Shown here: positions 1-8,977 of the stretch, one piece after another
Position numbering within the stretch: the first letter of the stretch is position 1
Layout: every line of letters starts with the position of its first letter
From: Sulfitobacter sediminilitoris
GTDB lineage: Bacteria; Pseudomonadota; Alphaproteobacteria; Rhodobacterales; Rhodobacteraceae
NCBI RefSeq assembly: GCF_010667575.1
Contig: NZ_JAABNT010000007.1
Location: forward strand, 124,001 to 188,000
Direction: 5' to 3'
DNA: 64,000 nucleotides
Made by a program: the position numbers and the translations under genes
The notes under the pieces: generated by a model
What the model was told of the DNA's origin: nothing
Databases searched by the model: none
What the model saw: the letters and a program-made list of their open reading frames with translations, nothing else

Positions 1-1092
1 GTCGCCGGTACGGCCCTGCACCCACTCGAAATAACTGACCGTCACACCCCCTGCATTGACCAGCACGTCGGGCAGCACGGTCACACCCTTGTCGAAAAGC
101 GTGTCATCTGCGTCGGGACTGACCGGGCCGTTGGCAATCTCAAGAATGACCTTTGCCTTGACGTCACCGACGTTTTCCTCGGTCACGGCGTCCTGCAGCG
201 CGGCAAGCGCCAGCACATCAACCTCCAATGCGAGCAGGGCGTCGGGATCAAGTTCCTCGTGACCATCCGCATCGACAACTGAGGTGTCGCTATAGACCTT
301 GTCGAGCCCTTTGCCTTTCTCTTTCTCCTGATGGATCGGGGCAGGGTCGAGCCCCTCTTCCGCATGGATCGCCCCGCGCGAGTCGGACACGGCGACGATG
401 CGAAAGCCAGCCTCGTGCGCAAGCATCGCAAAATGCGCCCCCGCGTTGCCAAAGCCCTGAACGGCGACCGTCACGTCCTGCGGATCCCGTTCCTGCCGCT
501 TGGCCCATTCCTCAAGCACGTAGAGCGCGGCCTGACCTGTCGCTTCAACACGCCCTTCCGACCCGCCCAGCGGCAGGGGTTTGCCCGTGATCGCGGCAGG
601 CGCTTTGGCGCGGGCGATCTGGTCATATTCATCTGCCATCCACCCCATCACGCGCGGGTTTGTGTTCACATCGGGCGCGGGAATGTCCGTGTCCGGCCCC
701 ATGAGATCGTGCAACTCGCGGATATAGGACCGTGCCAGCCGCTCCAGCTCTTGGCGTGACAATTCCTTGGGTTCGACCTGCACACCGCCCTTGCCGCCGC
801 CAAAGGGCAGGTCCATCAACGCGCATTTGATCGTCATCCAGCGTGCCAGTTCGGTCGTTTCCCCAAGGTTCACGCCGGGGTGAAAGCGGACGCCGCCCTT
901 GGTCGGGCCAAGCACGTTGTTGTATTGCACGCGCCAGGCCGGAAAGACCGCAAGTGTCCCGTCATCCCGCCGGATCGGAACAGACATCTCTATCCGCTTG
1001 TGCGGGGTGCGCAGCATTTTGCGTGCATCATCTGCCAGATCGAGCCGGTCGAGGGCGCGGTCGAGAACGGGTGTGGTGCTGTCTTGTGTCAT
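1..1092 (-). CDS. Glu/Leu/Phe/Val dehydrogenase (glutamate dehydrogenase), C-terminus cut by window edge
   Basis: NAD(P)-dependent oxidative deamination of glutamate (or another amino acid) in the cytoplasm. The visible 364 residues hold the family's catalytic N-terminal domain, with KGGVRFHPGVN near residues 66-75 and the LPFGGGKGG lysine loop near 95-103. They are followed by the Rossmann dinucleotide fold with VQGFGNAG at about 211-218. The reading frame is still open at base 1, so roughly the last 60-110 residues of a normal 420-480-residue enzyme lie outside. The ATG at 1092 was chosen because the homologous N-terminus begins about there. It is transcribed leftward, and the next gene upstream on the same strand is apt. 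Substrate specificity (Glu versus Leu/Phe/Val) cannot be decided from what is visible. Confidence 0.93.
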   Translation of the reverse strand, partial: MTQDSTTPVLDRALDRLDLADDARKMLRTPHKRIEMSVPIRRDDGTLAVFPAWRVQYNNVLGPTKGGVRFHPGVNLGETTELARWMTIKCALMDLPFGGGKGGVQVEPKELSRQELERLARSYIRELHDLMGPDTDIPAPDVNTNPRVMGWMADEYDQIARAKAPAAITGKPLPLGGSEGRVEATGQAALYVLEEWAKRQERDPQDVTVAVQGFGNAGAHFAMLAHEAGFRIVAVSDSRGAIHAEEGLDPAPIHQEKEKGKGLDKVYSDTSVVDADGHEELDPDALLALEVDVLALAALQDAVTEENVGDVKAKVILEIANGPVSPDADDTLFDKGVTVLPDVLVNAGGVTVSYFEWVQGRTGD

Positions 1093-1133
1093 CCGGGGTT
1101 CCTTGGTGTCGGCCCCCAGATACCTAGTGCGCG

Positions 1134-1664
1134 TTACAATCCGTCAAATGCACAAAGCGCGTGCACGTCCATGCCCATGCCTTCCAGCTTTTTCCGGCCG
1201 CCCAGATCCGGCAGGTCGATGATGAAGGCGCAGGACACGATCTCGCCTCCCAGCCGCTCAATCAGCTTGATCCCGGCCTCTGCCGTGCCGCCAGTTGCCA
1301 GCAGGTCATCGACCACGAGAATTTTCTCGCCCGGCTGGATTGCGTCGTCGTGAATTTCGACAATCGCCTCGCCGTATTCAAGTTTGTAGTCCTGGCTGAT
1401 CGTCGTGCCGGGCAACTTTCCCTTTTTACGGATCGGGACGAAACCCACTGAAAGCTGATGCGCGATGGCCCCGCCGAGGATAAAGCCGCGTGCCTCAAGC
1501 CCTACGACCTTGTCGATCTCGAGGCCGGCATAAGGATGCAGCATCTGGTCAATCGCCATCCGAAACCCGCGGGCATCGGCGAAAAGGGTGGTCACATCGC
1601 GGAACATGATCCCCTCGTGCGGAAAATCGACGATGGTGCGGATGTAGTCTTCGATCTTTTTCAT
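1134..1664 (-). CDS. apt: Adenine phosphoribosyltransferase
   Basis: Purine salvage: adenine + PRPP gives AMP + PPi in the cytoplasm. The 176-residue product has the usual length and carries the PRPP-binding motif [14 protein letters not shown] plus the family N-terminus ([18 protein letters not shown]). The frame is open further upstream, but the ATG at 1664 matches the family start and has a GGAG-type ribosome site. The start codon overlaps the stop of the LysE-type exporter upstream by 4 bases (ATGA), so the two are probably translationally coupled. With mtnP nearby, which releases adenine from methylthioadenosine, this makes a small adenine-salvage neighbourhood. Confidence 0.96.
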   Translation of the reverse strand: MKKIEDYIRTIVDFPHEGIMFRDVTTLFADARGFRMAIDQMLHPYAGLEIDKVVGLEARGFILGGAIAHQLSVGFVPIRKKGKLPGTTISQDYKLEYGEAIVEIHDDAIQPGEKILVVDDLLATGGTAEAGIKLIERLGGEIVSCAFIIDLPDLGGRKKLEGMGMDVHALCAFDGL

Positions 1665-2290
1665 GGCACACTCCGGCGCAGGCTGGTGGTGAGGATTCCC
1701 ATGGTAATCAACGCGCCGCCGCCCGCGCGGGTGATCCATGTGATGACGGAAGGTCGCGAGATCACGCGGCGCAACCGGTCAGCCAGAAGCGCATAGGCGA
1801 AGGCGTTGATGGCGGCAAGTCCCACGAATGTTGCCACGAGGATCGCGAATTGTGGCAGCAGTGGTGCGGCGGGCGTAATGAACTGCGGCACGAAGGCGAT
1901 GAAGAACGCGATGGATTTGGGGTTGAGCGCCGTCACGGCAGCGGCGTGGCCAAAGACGTGACGGGCCGTCACGCTGCCGCTTTCCGGCACGCTCAGACCG
2001 CCCGACGGGGCAGAGCGGATCAATTTGACGCCAAGCCAGATCAGATAAGCTGCCCCCAACCATTTGAGTGCGGTGAACAAGGTCGCGGATGTCAGCACGA
2101 GTGCCCCGAGACCGGCAAGCGATGCGCTCATGGCAACGAGATCCCCGAGCGCGACACCGGCGGCAGAGGCGACAGCAACCGATCGCCCCTTGCTGAGCGC
2201 GTAGCTGAGAACCAGCAGAACGGTGGGACCGGGGATCAGCAGCAGGGCCGTAGAGGCCGCCACGAAGGCAAGCCAGAGATCGAGGGGCAT
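1661..2290 (-). CDS. LysE/RhtB-family amino-acid exporter
   Basis: Inner-membrane translocator of 209 residues with the LysE-family layout of about six hydrophobic segments. The family signature [14 protein letters not shown] lies near residues 17-30 and a second conserved stretch, LNPKSIAFF, in the middle. The ATG at 2290 is preceded by AAGGAG. The frame extends further upstream, but without a ribosome site or homology. It overlaps apt by 4 bases. The exported substrate (lysine, homoserine, threonine or another metabolite) cannot be read from sequence. Confidence 0.9.
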   Translation of the reverse strand: MPLDLWLAFVAASTALLLIPGPTVLLVLSYALSKGRSVAVASAAGVALGDLVAMSASLAGLGALVLTSATLFTALKWLGAAYLIWLGVKLIRSAPSGGLSVPESGSVTARHVFGHAAAVTALNPKSIAFFIAFVPQFITPAAPLLPQFAILVATFVGLAAINAFAYALLADRLRRVISRPSVITWITRAGGGALITMGILTTSLRRSVP

Positions 2291-2362
2291 GATACACTCC
2301 TTGGATTTTGCCCAGCAAAGACAGCTTGCGCCTTGCAATGCAAGAGCATCCGGGGTCCTGGA

Positions 2363-3241
2363 TCAGGCGGAAAGCATCCGCCCGGCCACAGCGTCAAGTT
2401 TGGCCATCAGCGCCGGATCGCGGGCCTCGGGCTGGGTCAGGATAGCATATTCCAGCGCTCGGTCACAGCCGTGGGGGCAGGGCGCACGCTCTGCGCCAAG
2501 GAGTTTGGGCAGACGCGCGACAAGGTCGCGGCCCTTGTCGGCGTTGCCCATCAGCGTCGCGATGATCTGGCTGACGTCCACTTCGCCGTGATCGGGGTGC
2601 CAGCTGTCGTAGTCGGTGATCATGGCGACGGAGGCATAGCAAAGCTCGGCCTCGCGGGCGAGTTTCGCCTCGGGCATGTTGGTCATGCCGATCACATCTG
2701 CGCCCCAGCTTTCCCGGTACATCCTGGATTCCGCGAGGGTCGAGAACTGCGGCCCTTCCATGGCAAGGTAGGTGCCGCCACGGTGCACATTGATCCCTGC
2801 GTCGCGGGCTGCAGTTTCGCAGGCATCGCCCAGACGCGGACAGGTGGGGTGGGCCACGCTGACGTGGGCCACACAGCCTGTGCCAAAGAAAGACTTTTCA
2901 CGGGCAAAGGTACGGTCAATGAACTGATCCACAATCACGAAATCGCCCGGCGCCATCTCCTCGCGGAACGAGCCACAGGCGGATACGCTGATCACATCCC
3001 TACAACACAGCCGCTTGAGTGCATCAATGTTGGCACGATATGGGACCGTTGTCGGACTGTGGACATGGCCGCGCCCGTGGCGTGGCAGAAACGCCATCTC
3101 AACCCCGTCCAGCGTGCCTGTCAGGATCGCATCGGAGGGCGTGCCCCAAGGGGTTTCCACCGTGGTCCAGTTGGCGTCCTCAAGCCCGTCGATCTCATAA
3201 ATTCCTGAGCCGCCAATCACGGCGATTTTCGTAGATGTCAT
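2363..3241 (-). CDS. mtnP: S-methyl-5'-thioadenosine phosphorylase
   Basis: Phosphorolysis of methylthioadenosine to adenine and methylthioribose-1-phosphate, the first step of methionine salvage. The 292 residues show the nucleoside phosphorylase start IGGSGIYEIDGL, the phosphate-binding PRHGRGH, and the MEGPQFSTLAESRMYR and GMTNMPEAKLAREAELCYA blocks that mark the MTA-phosphorylase branch. The ATG at 3241 follows an AAGAGG-like site. Bases 2291-2362, between this gene and the LysE-type exporter, show no clear feature. A methylthioinosine phosphorylase cannot be fully excluded, but the nearby apt suits release of adenine. Confidence 0.94.
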   Translation of the reverse strand: MTSTKIAVIGGSGIYEIDGLEDANWTTVETPWGTPSDAILTGTLDGVEMAFLPRHGRGHVHSPTTVPYRANIDALKRLCCRDVISVSACGSFREEMAPGDFVIVDQFIDRTFAREKSFFGTGCVAHVSVAHPTCPRLGDACETAARDAGINVHRGGTYLAMEGPQFSTLAESRMYRESWGADVIGMTNMPEAKLAREAELCYASVAMITDYDSWHPDHGEVDVSQIIATLMGNADKGRDLVARLPKLLGAERAPCPHGCDRALEYAILTQPEARDPALMAKLDAVAGRMLSA

Positions 3242-3347
3242 GGGGGCCTCTTTTCTGGGTGTCGCGCGCACTCTGCCTTGGGGGAAGCGCCAAGAAAAGC
3301 CCCGATTTTTGCCCATTATTGACTTAAATAGGCAGCAGGCCTTGTGA

Positions 3348-3974
3348 ATGAACATCTGGTCCACATTCCGATTTGTCCCGCCATTGGCTCCCGAGGCCTT
3401 GGCATGGGCCACGCTCTCGTTCGCAACCTATTTGGCCGCATCCGAGGCAACCCCGGTTCTGTGGGGGCGTGCGATTGATCCGCTGGCACTGGCTTTGGCG
3501 GTGCAGATGACCCTTTCGATTACCAAGAACATCTTGTCGGATCGATTTCTGAAGTCTTTCTTGCGAAGTCCTCGTATTGGCCTTGTTTTGCTCGCCGGTG
3601 TTTTTGCAGGTCTGGGGATGCTGGCGGTGTATGGAACGGCTGTCACGGTGGCGAAGCTCTTTATCCTCTATTATCTTGCCCATGCTGCGGTCTTGTCTTT
3701 CGGTGCCACTCATGCGCCAGGAATTCTGGACAGTGTGCAAGGGACGTGGGTGCGGCAGACCAAGCACCTCAAAGAAGCGGTGATGCTTGAGGCTGCAGGA
3801 CTGGTCATTGCCGCAGCAACGCTCTTTTCTATCTGGACTTTCGCTGGGCCGCTTGCCTTTGCGGCGATGATGTCCTTTGGCGTGCTGTTGGTCCGCACCA
3901 TGGCGAATTGGGTGATCGTGCTTTTCCTTATCGATAAGGATATCGGCGCCGGTCCGCATCACGGCGAGGATTGA
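3348..3974 (+). CDS. Hypothetical integral membrane protein, 208 aa
   Basis: I do not recognise the family. The protein has several clear hydrophobic segments (around residues 18-32, 43-60, 78-115 and 148-195) separated by short charged loops, and ends in a histidine- and acid-containing tail. The ATG at 3348 has only a weak ribosome site (AGCAGG). A long open frame also exists on the opposite strand over the same bases, but it encodes an arginine/histidine-rich, low-complexity product, whereas this frame gives a convincing membrane protein. It is divergent from mtnP and followed by the SulP gene on the same strand. No function is proposed. Confidence 0.7.
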   Translation: MNIWSTFRFVPPLAPEALAWATLSFATYLAASEATPVLWGRAIDPLALALAVQMTLSITKNILSDRFLKSFLRSPRIGLVLLAGVFAGLGMLAVYGTAVTVAKLFILYYLAHAAVLSFGATHAPGILDSVQGTWVRQTKHLKEAVMLEAAGLVIAAATLFSIWTFAGPLAFAAMMSFGVLLVRTMANWVIVLFLIDKDIGAGPHHGED

Positions 3975-4110
3975 AAACCGCCGCCCGCGCCGTGACGTCG
4001 CAGTCAATTTGCACGGTCTGCGCCCTTTCCATCCAAGAACACCCTTGGTAGGGGACGCGCAGGCAAGGGGCCCCCCCGCTGCCGCCTCCCGAGAAAGGAC
4101 CGGACTTACG

Positions 4111-5772
4111 ATGGCACGTTCCCCATTCCACAGCTTTGCAAAGAACCTTGAGGTCACGGACCTGCGCTGGATGCCGGAGGATGGGTTTTCGATTGGCCGT
4201 TTGCGGATCGAGCTTCTTTCGGGCCTGACCGTCGCTTTGGCGCTTGTGCCCGAGGCGGTGGCTTTTGCCTTTGTTGCGGGTGTGCATCCGCTGGTGGGCC
4301 TTTATGCGGCGTTTCTGGTCGGTCTGATCACTGCGCTGATTGGCGGGCGTCCGGGTATGATCTCTGGCGCAACCGGGGCATTGGCAGTGGTCATGGTGGC
4401 ACTGGTATCACAGCACGGCGTTGAATACCTCTTTGCAACCGTCATTCTGATGGGTTTGTTGCAAGTCTTCGCAGGCGTCATGCAATGGGGCAAGTTCATC
4501 CGACTGGTGCCGCATCCGGTGATGCTGGGCTTTGTGAACGGCTTGGCAATCGTGATTTTCCTGGCGCAGTTGAGCCAATTCAAAGTGCCCGGCACGATGG
4601 TCGACACGGGGCATGGCATGGGCGGCGGCGAATGGCTGTCCGGCACGCCTCTGTACCTGATGCTGGCGCTGGTCGGTGCGACGATGGCGATCATCTGGGT
4701 GATGCCGCGCATCACCAAGTTTATTCCCGCCCCGCTTGCGGGCATCGGGATCGTCGCTGCGCTTGTTATTTTTACCGGGATGGACGTTCCTCGGGTCGGT
4801 GATCTGGCCTCGATCGAGGGTGGGCTGCCGATGCCGCATATCCCCTTTGGCGAGGGACTTGGCCTCTATGGGACGGCGCTGGCACCTTTAACGCTGGAAA
4901 CCCTTTGGATTATCCTGCCCTACGCCGTGATCCTTGCCGCCATTGGCCTGATTGAATCGTTGCTGACGTTGAACCTTGTGGGCGACATGACCAACACCCG
5001 TGGCGGGGCAAGCCAGGAATGCGTGGCGCAGGGTGTCGCCAACACCGTGACGGGGTTCTTTGGCGGCATGGGCGGCTGTGCGATGATCGGCCAGTCGATG
5101 ATCAACGTCAAATCTGGCGGGCGCACGCGGGTTGCGGGCATTGCAGCGGCGGTGTTCCTGCTGCTGTTCATCCTTGTCGGTGCGCCGGTGATTGAACAGA
5201 TCCCGCTGGCAGCACTTGTGGGCGTGATGTTCATGGTCGTGATCGGCACCTTCGCGTGGAATTCGCTGACCATCCTGCGCAAGGTGCCGCTGACGGACGC
5301 CTTCGTGATCCTGCTGGTGACCGTGGTCACGGTCTACGAAGACCTTGCCGTGGCGGTGGTGGTTGGGGTGATTGTGTCGGCGCTGGCCTATGCGTGGAAC
5401 AACGCGCGCCGCATCCACGCCAAGACCTATGAGACGCCGGAAGGGGCCAAGGTCTATCAGGTACAAGGCCCGTTGTTCTTTGGGTCGTCAGATGGTTTTA
5501 CAGAGCTTTTCGACGTGGCCAACGATCCGTCCCGCGTGGTCGTGGATTTCGCTGACAGCCGGGTGGTGGATCAGTCGGCCCTGCAGGCGATTGAGGCAAT
5601 AGCGGGCAAATACGAGGCTGCAGGCAAGCGGCTTGAGCTGCGCCATCTGAGCCGCGATTGCCACCGGTTGCTGCAAAAGGCAGGCCATCTGATGGTGGAT
5701 AGTGACGATGATCCCGACTACGAGCTGGCGGTCAATTACCAGGTCCGTACCGGAGTGCTGGGCGGGCACTAA
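4111..5772 (+). CDS. SulP-family anion permease with C-terminal STAS domain
   Basis: Inner-membrane anion transporter of 553 residues. The transmembrane SulP core begins LLSGLTVALALVPEAVAFAF near residue 30 and runs to about 430. A cytoplasmic STAS domain follows from about 450 (VVVDFADSRVVDQSALQAIE). Family members carry sulfate, bicarbonate or other anions; nothing here selects among these. The ATG at 4111 was chosen over upstream starts because it follows GAGAAAGGAC and the preceding in-frame sequence is low-complexity. A second, different SulP permease occurs at 45496-47220 in a sulfide-oxidation context; this copy has no such neighbours. Confidence 0.92.
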   Translation: MARSPFHSFAKNLEVTDLRWMPEDGFSIGRLRIELLSGLTVALALVPEAVAFAFVAGVHPLVGLYAAFLVGLITALIGGRPGMISGATGALAVVMVALVSQHGVEYLFATVILMGLLQVFAGVMQWGKFIRLVPHPVMLGFVNGLAIVIFLAQLSQFKVPGTMVDTGHGMGGGEWLSGTPLYLMLALVGATMAIIWVMPRITKFIPAPLAGIGIVAALVIFTGMDVPRVGDLASIEGGLPMPHIPFGEGLGLYGTALAPLTLETLWIILPYAVILAAIGLIESLLTLNLVGDMTNTRGGASQECVAQGVANTVTGFFGGMGGCAMIGQSMINVKSGGRTRVAGIAAAVFLLLFILVGAPVIEQIPLAALVGVMFMVVIGTFAWNSLTILRKVPLTDAFVILLVTVVTVYEDLAVAVVVGVIVSALAYAWNNARRIHAKTYETPEGAKVYQVQGPLFFGSSDGFTELFDVANDPSRVVVDFADSRVVDQSALQAIEAIAGKYEAAGKRLELRHLSRDCHRLLQKAGHLMVDSDDDPDYELAVNYQVRTGVLGGH

Positions 5773-5778
5773 ACACGC

Positions 5779-5816
5779 CGGACACTGGAATTGTCTGCTG
5801 GCAATTCCAGTGTCCG
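5779..5816. terminator. 15-bp hairpin between convergent genes
   Basis: A perfect inverted repeat (arms 5779-5793 and 5802-5816, core GGACACTGGAATTG) with an 8-base loop lies 7 bases after the SulP stop. The convergent flavin reductase ends on the other side at 5894. There is no following T run on either strand, so it is best read as a bidirectional or 3'-end-stabilising hairpin. Bases 5817-5893 hold nothing else I can identify. Confidence 0.6.
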
Positions 5817-5893
5817 CACGATTTCAAGCACTTCTGATCTGATTAATCCGGCGCGCTTTGAGCGATGATTCCGTTCACCTTTTTACGTCGCGA

Positions 5894-6499
5894 TCAATCA
5901 TCCGGACGCGTCATCTCGAACACTTCACGCACCCGCGTGTAATCGCGATAGCCCAGCCGTGACAGCGGTTCGTAGCGTGTGACGTCAAACCGTCCGTCCA
6001 CCATGCAGTCATCGCGCAGGTGCACGCCGATCACCTCGCCAAAGACGACATAGTTTGCCTCTCCCTCGATCTTGACGATCTGTGTCATGCGGCATTCAAG
6101 GCTGGCGGGCGCATTTGCCACGCGGGCGCAGTTGATCGTATCGCATTCGGCTTTCTCGACACCGGCGTGTGCAAATTCGTCCGCATCATGGGGCAGGGTG
6201 GCCGAGGAGGCATTCATCGCGTCACGCGCGGCGTACTCTACGATGTTGGCGCAGAACACGCCCGTCTCGCGGATATTGGCCACGCTGTCCTTGGTGCCAT
6301 CCACGTCTTCTTTGATACCGGTTGAGGAAAACATGACCTGTGGCGGCACATAGGCCACCCCGTTGAAGAAGGAATAAGGTGCCAGATTGTCATGACCTGC
6401 CACATCGCGGGTCGAGATCCAGCCGATGGGCCGGGGTGTCACGATGGCGTTGAAGGGGTTATGTGGCAGGCCGTGGCCTTCGGAGGGACGATAAAACAT
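5894..6499 (-). CDS. Flavin reductase-like FMN-binding protein
   Basis: A 201-residue member of the flavin reductase/FMN-binding split-barrel family. NPFNAIVTPRPIGWISTRD at the N-terminus and the NLAPYSFFNGVA stretch are hallmarks of the branch that binds FMN. Such proteins reduce flavin with NAD(P)H or act as uncharacterised flavoproteins. The ATG at 6499 is preceded by AAAGGAC. An upstream in-frame start (6523) would add eight residues without a better site. It is divergent from the GNAT gene, with 26 bases between the two starts, so the two share a compact promoter region. Confidence 0.88.
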   Translation of the reverse strand: MFYRPSEGHGLPHNPFNAIVTPRPIGWISTRDVAGHDNLAPYSFFNGVAYVPPQVMFSSTGIKEDVDGTKDSVANIRETGVFCANIVEYAARDAMNASSATLPHDADEFAHAGVEKAECDTINCARVANAPASLECRMTQIVKIEGEANYVVFGEVIGVHLRDDCMVDGRFDVTRYEPLSRLGYRDYTRVREVFEMTRPDD

Positions 6500-6525
6500 C
6501 TGAGGTCCTTTGTTAATTTGCACCC

Positions 6526-7068
6526 ATGGCTACCCCCATGATAGGGCGGATGCCACCGCAAACCAGAAAGCAACGGCCTTTGTACCATCTGACCCCCGAA
6601 GAACCCGCAGACTACTGGGAGGTCGAGGCGCTTTATGACACCTGTTTTGCGCCCGGACGCGAGGCGTTGTCGTCCTATCGTCTGCGCGATGGCATCCCCC
6701 CGGTTGAAGGGCTGAGCCATGTCGCACGGGATTCCGACGGGATCCTTGCCGGGGCTATTCGGTATTGGCCGGTACGGATCGGTGCGTTCGATGCATTGCT
6801 GCTGGGGCCGGTGGCGGTTCACCCGACACGGCAGGGCGAAGGGCTGGGACGCGCGTTGATCGAGGAAAGCCTGCGCCATGCGGGGCCATTGGGATGGGAC
6901 CGGGTGATGCTGGTGGGTGACGCGCCCTATTACAATCGTTTTGGTTTTGAGCGTCTGGAGGGCGTCATCATGCCACCACCGACCAACCCTGAGCGGGTGC
7001 TGGGGCGGGCCCTGAGACCCGGTGCGTGGGATGGGGTCAAAGGCGAGGTTCGGCGCTGGGTGGATTGA
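6526..7068 (+). CDS. GNAT-family N-acetyltransferase (YhbS-like)
   Basis: Acetyl-CoA-dependent acyltransferase fold. The acetyl-CoA pyrophosphate loop (VHPTRQGEGLGRAL) is at about residues 102-115, followed by GWDRVMLVGDAPYYNRFGF, typical of the YhbS subgroup. It is about 180 residues long; starts at 6538 or 6550 would also fit and would remove only a short, non-conserved leader. The substrate is unknown. The EcsC-family gene follows 49 bases downstream on the same strand. Confidence 0.87.
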   Translation: MATPMIGRMPPQTRKQRPLYHLTPEEPADYWEVEALYDTCFAPGREALSSYRLRDGIPPVEGLSHVARDSDGILAGAIRYWPVRIGAFDALLLGPVAVHPTRQGEGLGRALIEESLRHAGPLGWDRVMLVGDAPYYNRFGFERLEGVIMPPPTNPERVLGRALRPGAWDGVKGEVRRWVD

Positions 7069-7117
7069 ACTTGGTTCCGCATCCCCCCACATTGGGGGCA
7101 ACGAAAGGACGCGCCTG

Positions 7118-7885
7118 ATGGATATTGAGACCACATTGCCCGCCAAGATCGACGTCGATGCGCAGTTGGACGCGCTGGCACGGCGCTACAAAGGGGCAGG
7201 CGGTATCGGTATTTCCGTTCTCAACGTGATCGGCGGGTCTGCAGAGAATCTCATCGACCAGCTGCCCCAAGGGGTGCGCGGCAATCTTGAGAAGGCGACT
7301 GTTGCCGCCCTTAACCAGGCGATGCGGGCGGCGCACTCAAGCCGCGCCGTCGTGCCGGACCAGAAAAGCTGGCTCAATCAGGCGGTGACAACGGCGATGG
7401 GCGCGGCAGGCGGCGCAGGCGGTCTGCCCACGGCGCTGGCGGAATTGCCCGTGACGACGACGTTGCTGTTGCGGGTCATTCAGGGTGTCGCGGTTGAGCA
7501 TGGGTTTGATCCGGATGCGGAAAATGTTCAGTTCGACTGTGTGCAGGTTTTTTCTGCTGCGGGGCCTTTGTCGGGTGATGATGGTACAGACCTTGGATTT
7601 CTGTCTGCCCGCGTGGCGTTATCAGGCAAGGCCATGCAGGCGGTAATTCACAAGATTGCGCCCAGATTGGCTGTGGTGCTGGGTCAGAAGCTTGCCGCAC
7701 AAGCGGTGCCGGTTTTGGGGGCTGTTGCAGGGGCGGCGACGAATTACGCCTACACCAGCTATTATCAGGACATGGCGCATGTGCACTTTGGTCTGCGCAA
7801 GCTGGCGATTGACGCCGATGTCTCGCATCGCGAGTTGCTGGTGCAATTGGGCGAGAAGATGGGGCGGCCCATCCTCAAGGGCTGA
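7118..7885 (+). CDS. EcsC-family protein
   Basis: A 255-residue protein of the EcsC family, named after a Bacillus ABC-transporter-linked protein of unclear function. The product has an alanine/glycine-rich amphipathic N-terminal half (IGISVLNVIGGSAENLIDQL). The family's C-terminal core is rich in AVPVLGAVAGAATNYAYT and ends near HFGLRKLA. The ATG at 7118 follows AAAGGAC; a longer frame exists but lacks a ribosome site. It is convergent with modC, leaving 3 bases between the stops. Confidence 0.82.
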   Translation: MDIETTLPAKIDVDAQLDALARRYKGAGGIGISVLNVIGGSAENLIDQLPQGVRGNLEKATVAALNQAMRAAHSSRAVVPDQKSWLNQAVTTAMGAAGGAGGLPTALAELPVTTTLLLRVIQGVAVEHGFDPDAENVQFDCVQVFSAAGPLSGDDGTDLGFLSARVALSGKAMQAVIHKIAPRLAVVLGQKLAAQAVPVLGAVAGAATNYAYTSYYQDMAHVHFGLRKLAIDADVSHRELLVQLGEKMGRPILKG

Positions 7886-7888
7886 CGC

Positions 7889-8977
7889 CTAGCGCCCAAT
7901 GCTGCCCGGTGCCACGCTGGTAGCTTTTAGGATCGCATAGCAGCGCATATCGGTGGTCAAGCCAAGCTCCGCCACCGCCCGTCGCGTGATACGTGCCAAC
8001 AGGCGGTCGTCGCCTGCGCGCAGCGCGATGGCGGCACCCGGTCCGTCGCCCTGATGCACATCCTGAATAGTAACAGGCATCACATTTAATGCCGACAGCC
8101 CTTCGGGCTTGTTCACCGAAAGCATCACATCCTGCGCCAGCACCCGCAGGCGTACCTTTGTACCGGGTTGGGCCTGAACACCCGGCAGGTGCAGATCGCC
8201 GCCACTGCTGCGCAGATGTGTCAGCCCATCCGTGGCATGGGACAACACTTCGGCCTCGATAACGGCTCCCGCCTCGCGCACTCCCAAAAGGGGAACCGCT
8301 CCCGGGTCTGCCATCACGTCATACAGGGGGCCATGGGCCTGCACCCTGCCGTCCTTGAGTAGCACAAGCGTATCGGCCAGTCGGGCGATTTCGTCGACGG
8401 CGTGGCTGACATAAAGGATCGGCAGGCCCAGAGGTCCGTCGCGCAGGCGTTCGAGGTAGGGAAGTATTTCCTGTTTGCGCGGGCCATCAAGGCTGGCAAG
8501 GGGCTCATCCATCAACAGCATTTGCGGCTTGGCAAGCAAGGCGCGGCCAATTGCGGCACGTTGCTTTTCACCGCCCGACAGGGTGGCGGGCATGCGGTTG
8601 AGCAGCGCAGATAGGCCCAGAAGATCGGTCACATCGTCAAGGCTGGCGCCTTTTGCCGAGGCAGGGGCATAGCGCGTGCCGAATGTCAGGTTCTCGCGTA
8701 CATTGAGGTGCGGAAACAGCCGGGCATCCTGAAACACATAGCCAAAGCGCCGTGCAGCAGGCACAACGAAGGCTTTGGCCGTGCTGTCAAAAAGGGGATC
8801 ACCATTCAGGGTGACATGGCCTGCGTCGGGCGCAAAAAGGCCCGCGACCGCATTGATAATGGTCGTTTTGCCCGCCCCGGACTGGCCAAACAGGGCTGTG
8901 ATGCCTGGCCCCGCGTCAAAGGCTACATCAAGATCGAAAGCGCCAAACCGGTGGCGAATATGCGCCGACAGCGTCAT
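7889..8977 (-). CDS. modC: Molybdate ABC transporter ATP-binding protein
   Basis: ATPase of the molybdate importer. The 362 residues contain Walker A (GQSGAGKTT, about 33-41), the ABC signature LSGGEKQRAAIGRAL, Walker B with MLLMDEPLASLD and the switch histidine (YVSHAVDE). A C-terminal TOBE/MOP oxyanion-binding domain (about 285-355) is typical of ModC. It overlaps modB by 4 bases (ATGA), the last gene of a tight modA-modB-modC operon. No ModE-type regulator gene is seen nearby. Confidence 0.96.
   Translation of the reverse strand: MTLSAHIRHRFGAFDLDVAFDAGPGITALFGQSGAGKTTIINAVAGLFAPDAGHVTLNGDPLFDSTAKAFVVPAARRFGYVFQDARLFPHLNVRENLTFGTRYAPASAKGASLDDVTDLLGLSALLNRMPATLSGGEKQRAAIGRALLAKPQMLLMDEPLASLDGPRKQEILPYLERLRDGPLGLPILYVSHAVDEIARLADTLVLLKDGRVQAHGPLYDVMADPGAVPLLGVREAGAVIEAEVLSHATDGLTHLRSSGGDLHLPGVQAQPGTKVRLRVLAQDVMLSVNKPEGLSALNVMPVTIQDVHQGDGPGAAIALRAGDDRLLARITRRAVAELGLTTDMRCYAILKATSVAPGSIGR

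Noticed and set aside
1850-3208. Long rightward open frame (452 codons) opposite the LysE and mtnP genes
   Set aside because: Product is Arg/His/Gly-rich without any fold signature, while the opposite strand encodes two clear protein families.
3324-4157. 277-codon leftward frame opposite the hypothetical membrane protein
   Set aside because: Basic, low-complexity product; the rightward frame gives a credible membrane protein.
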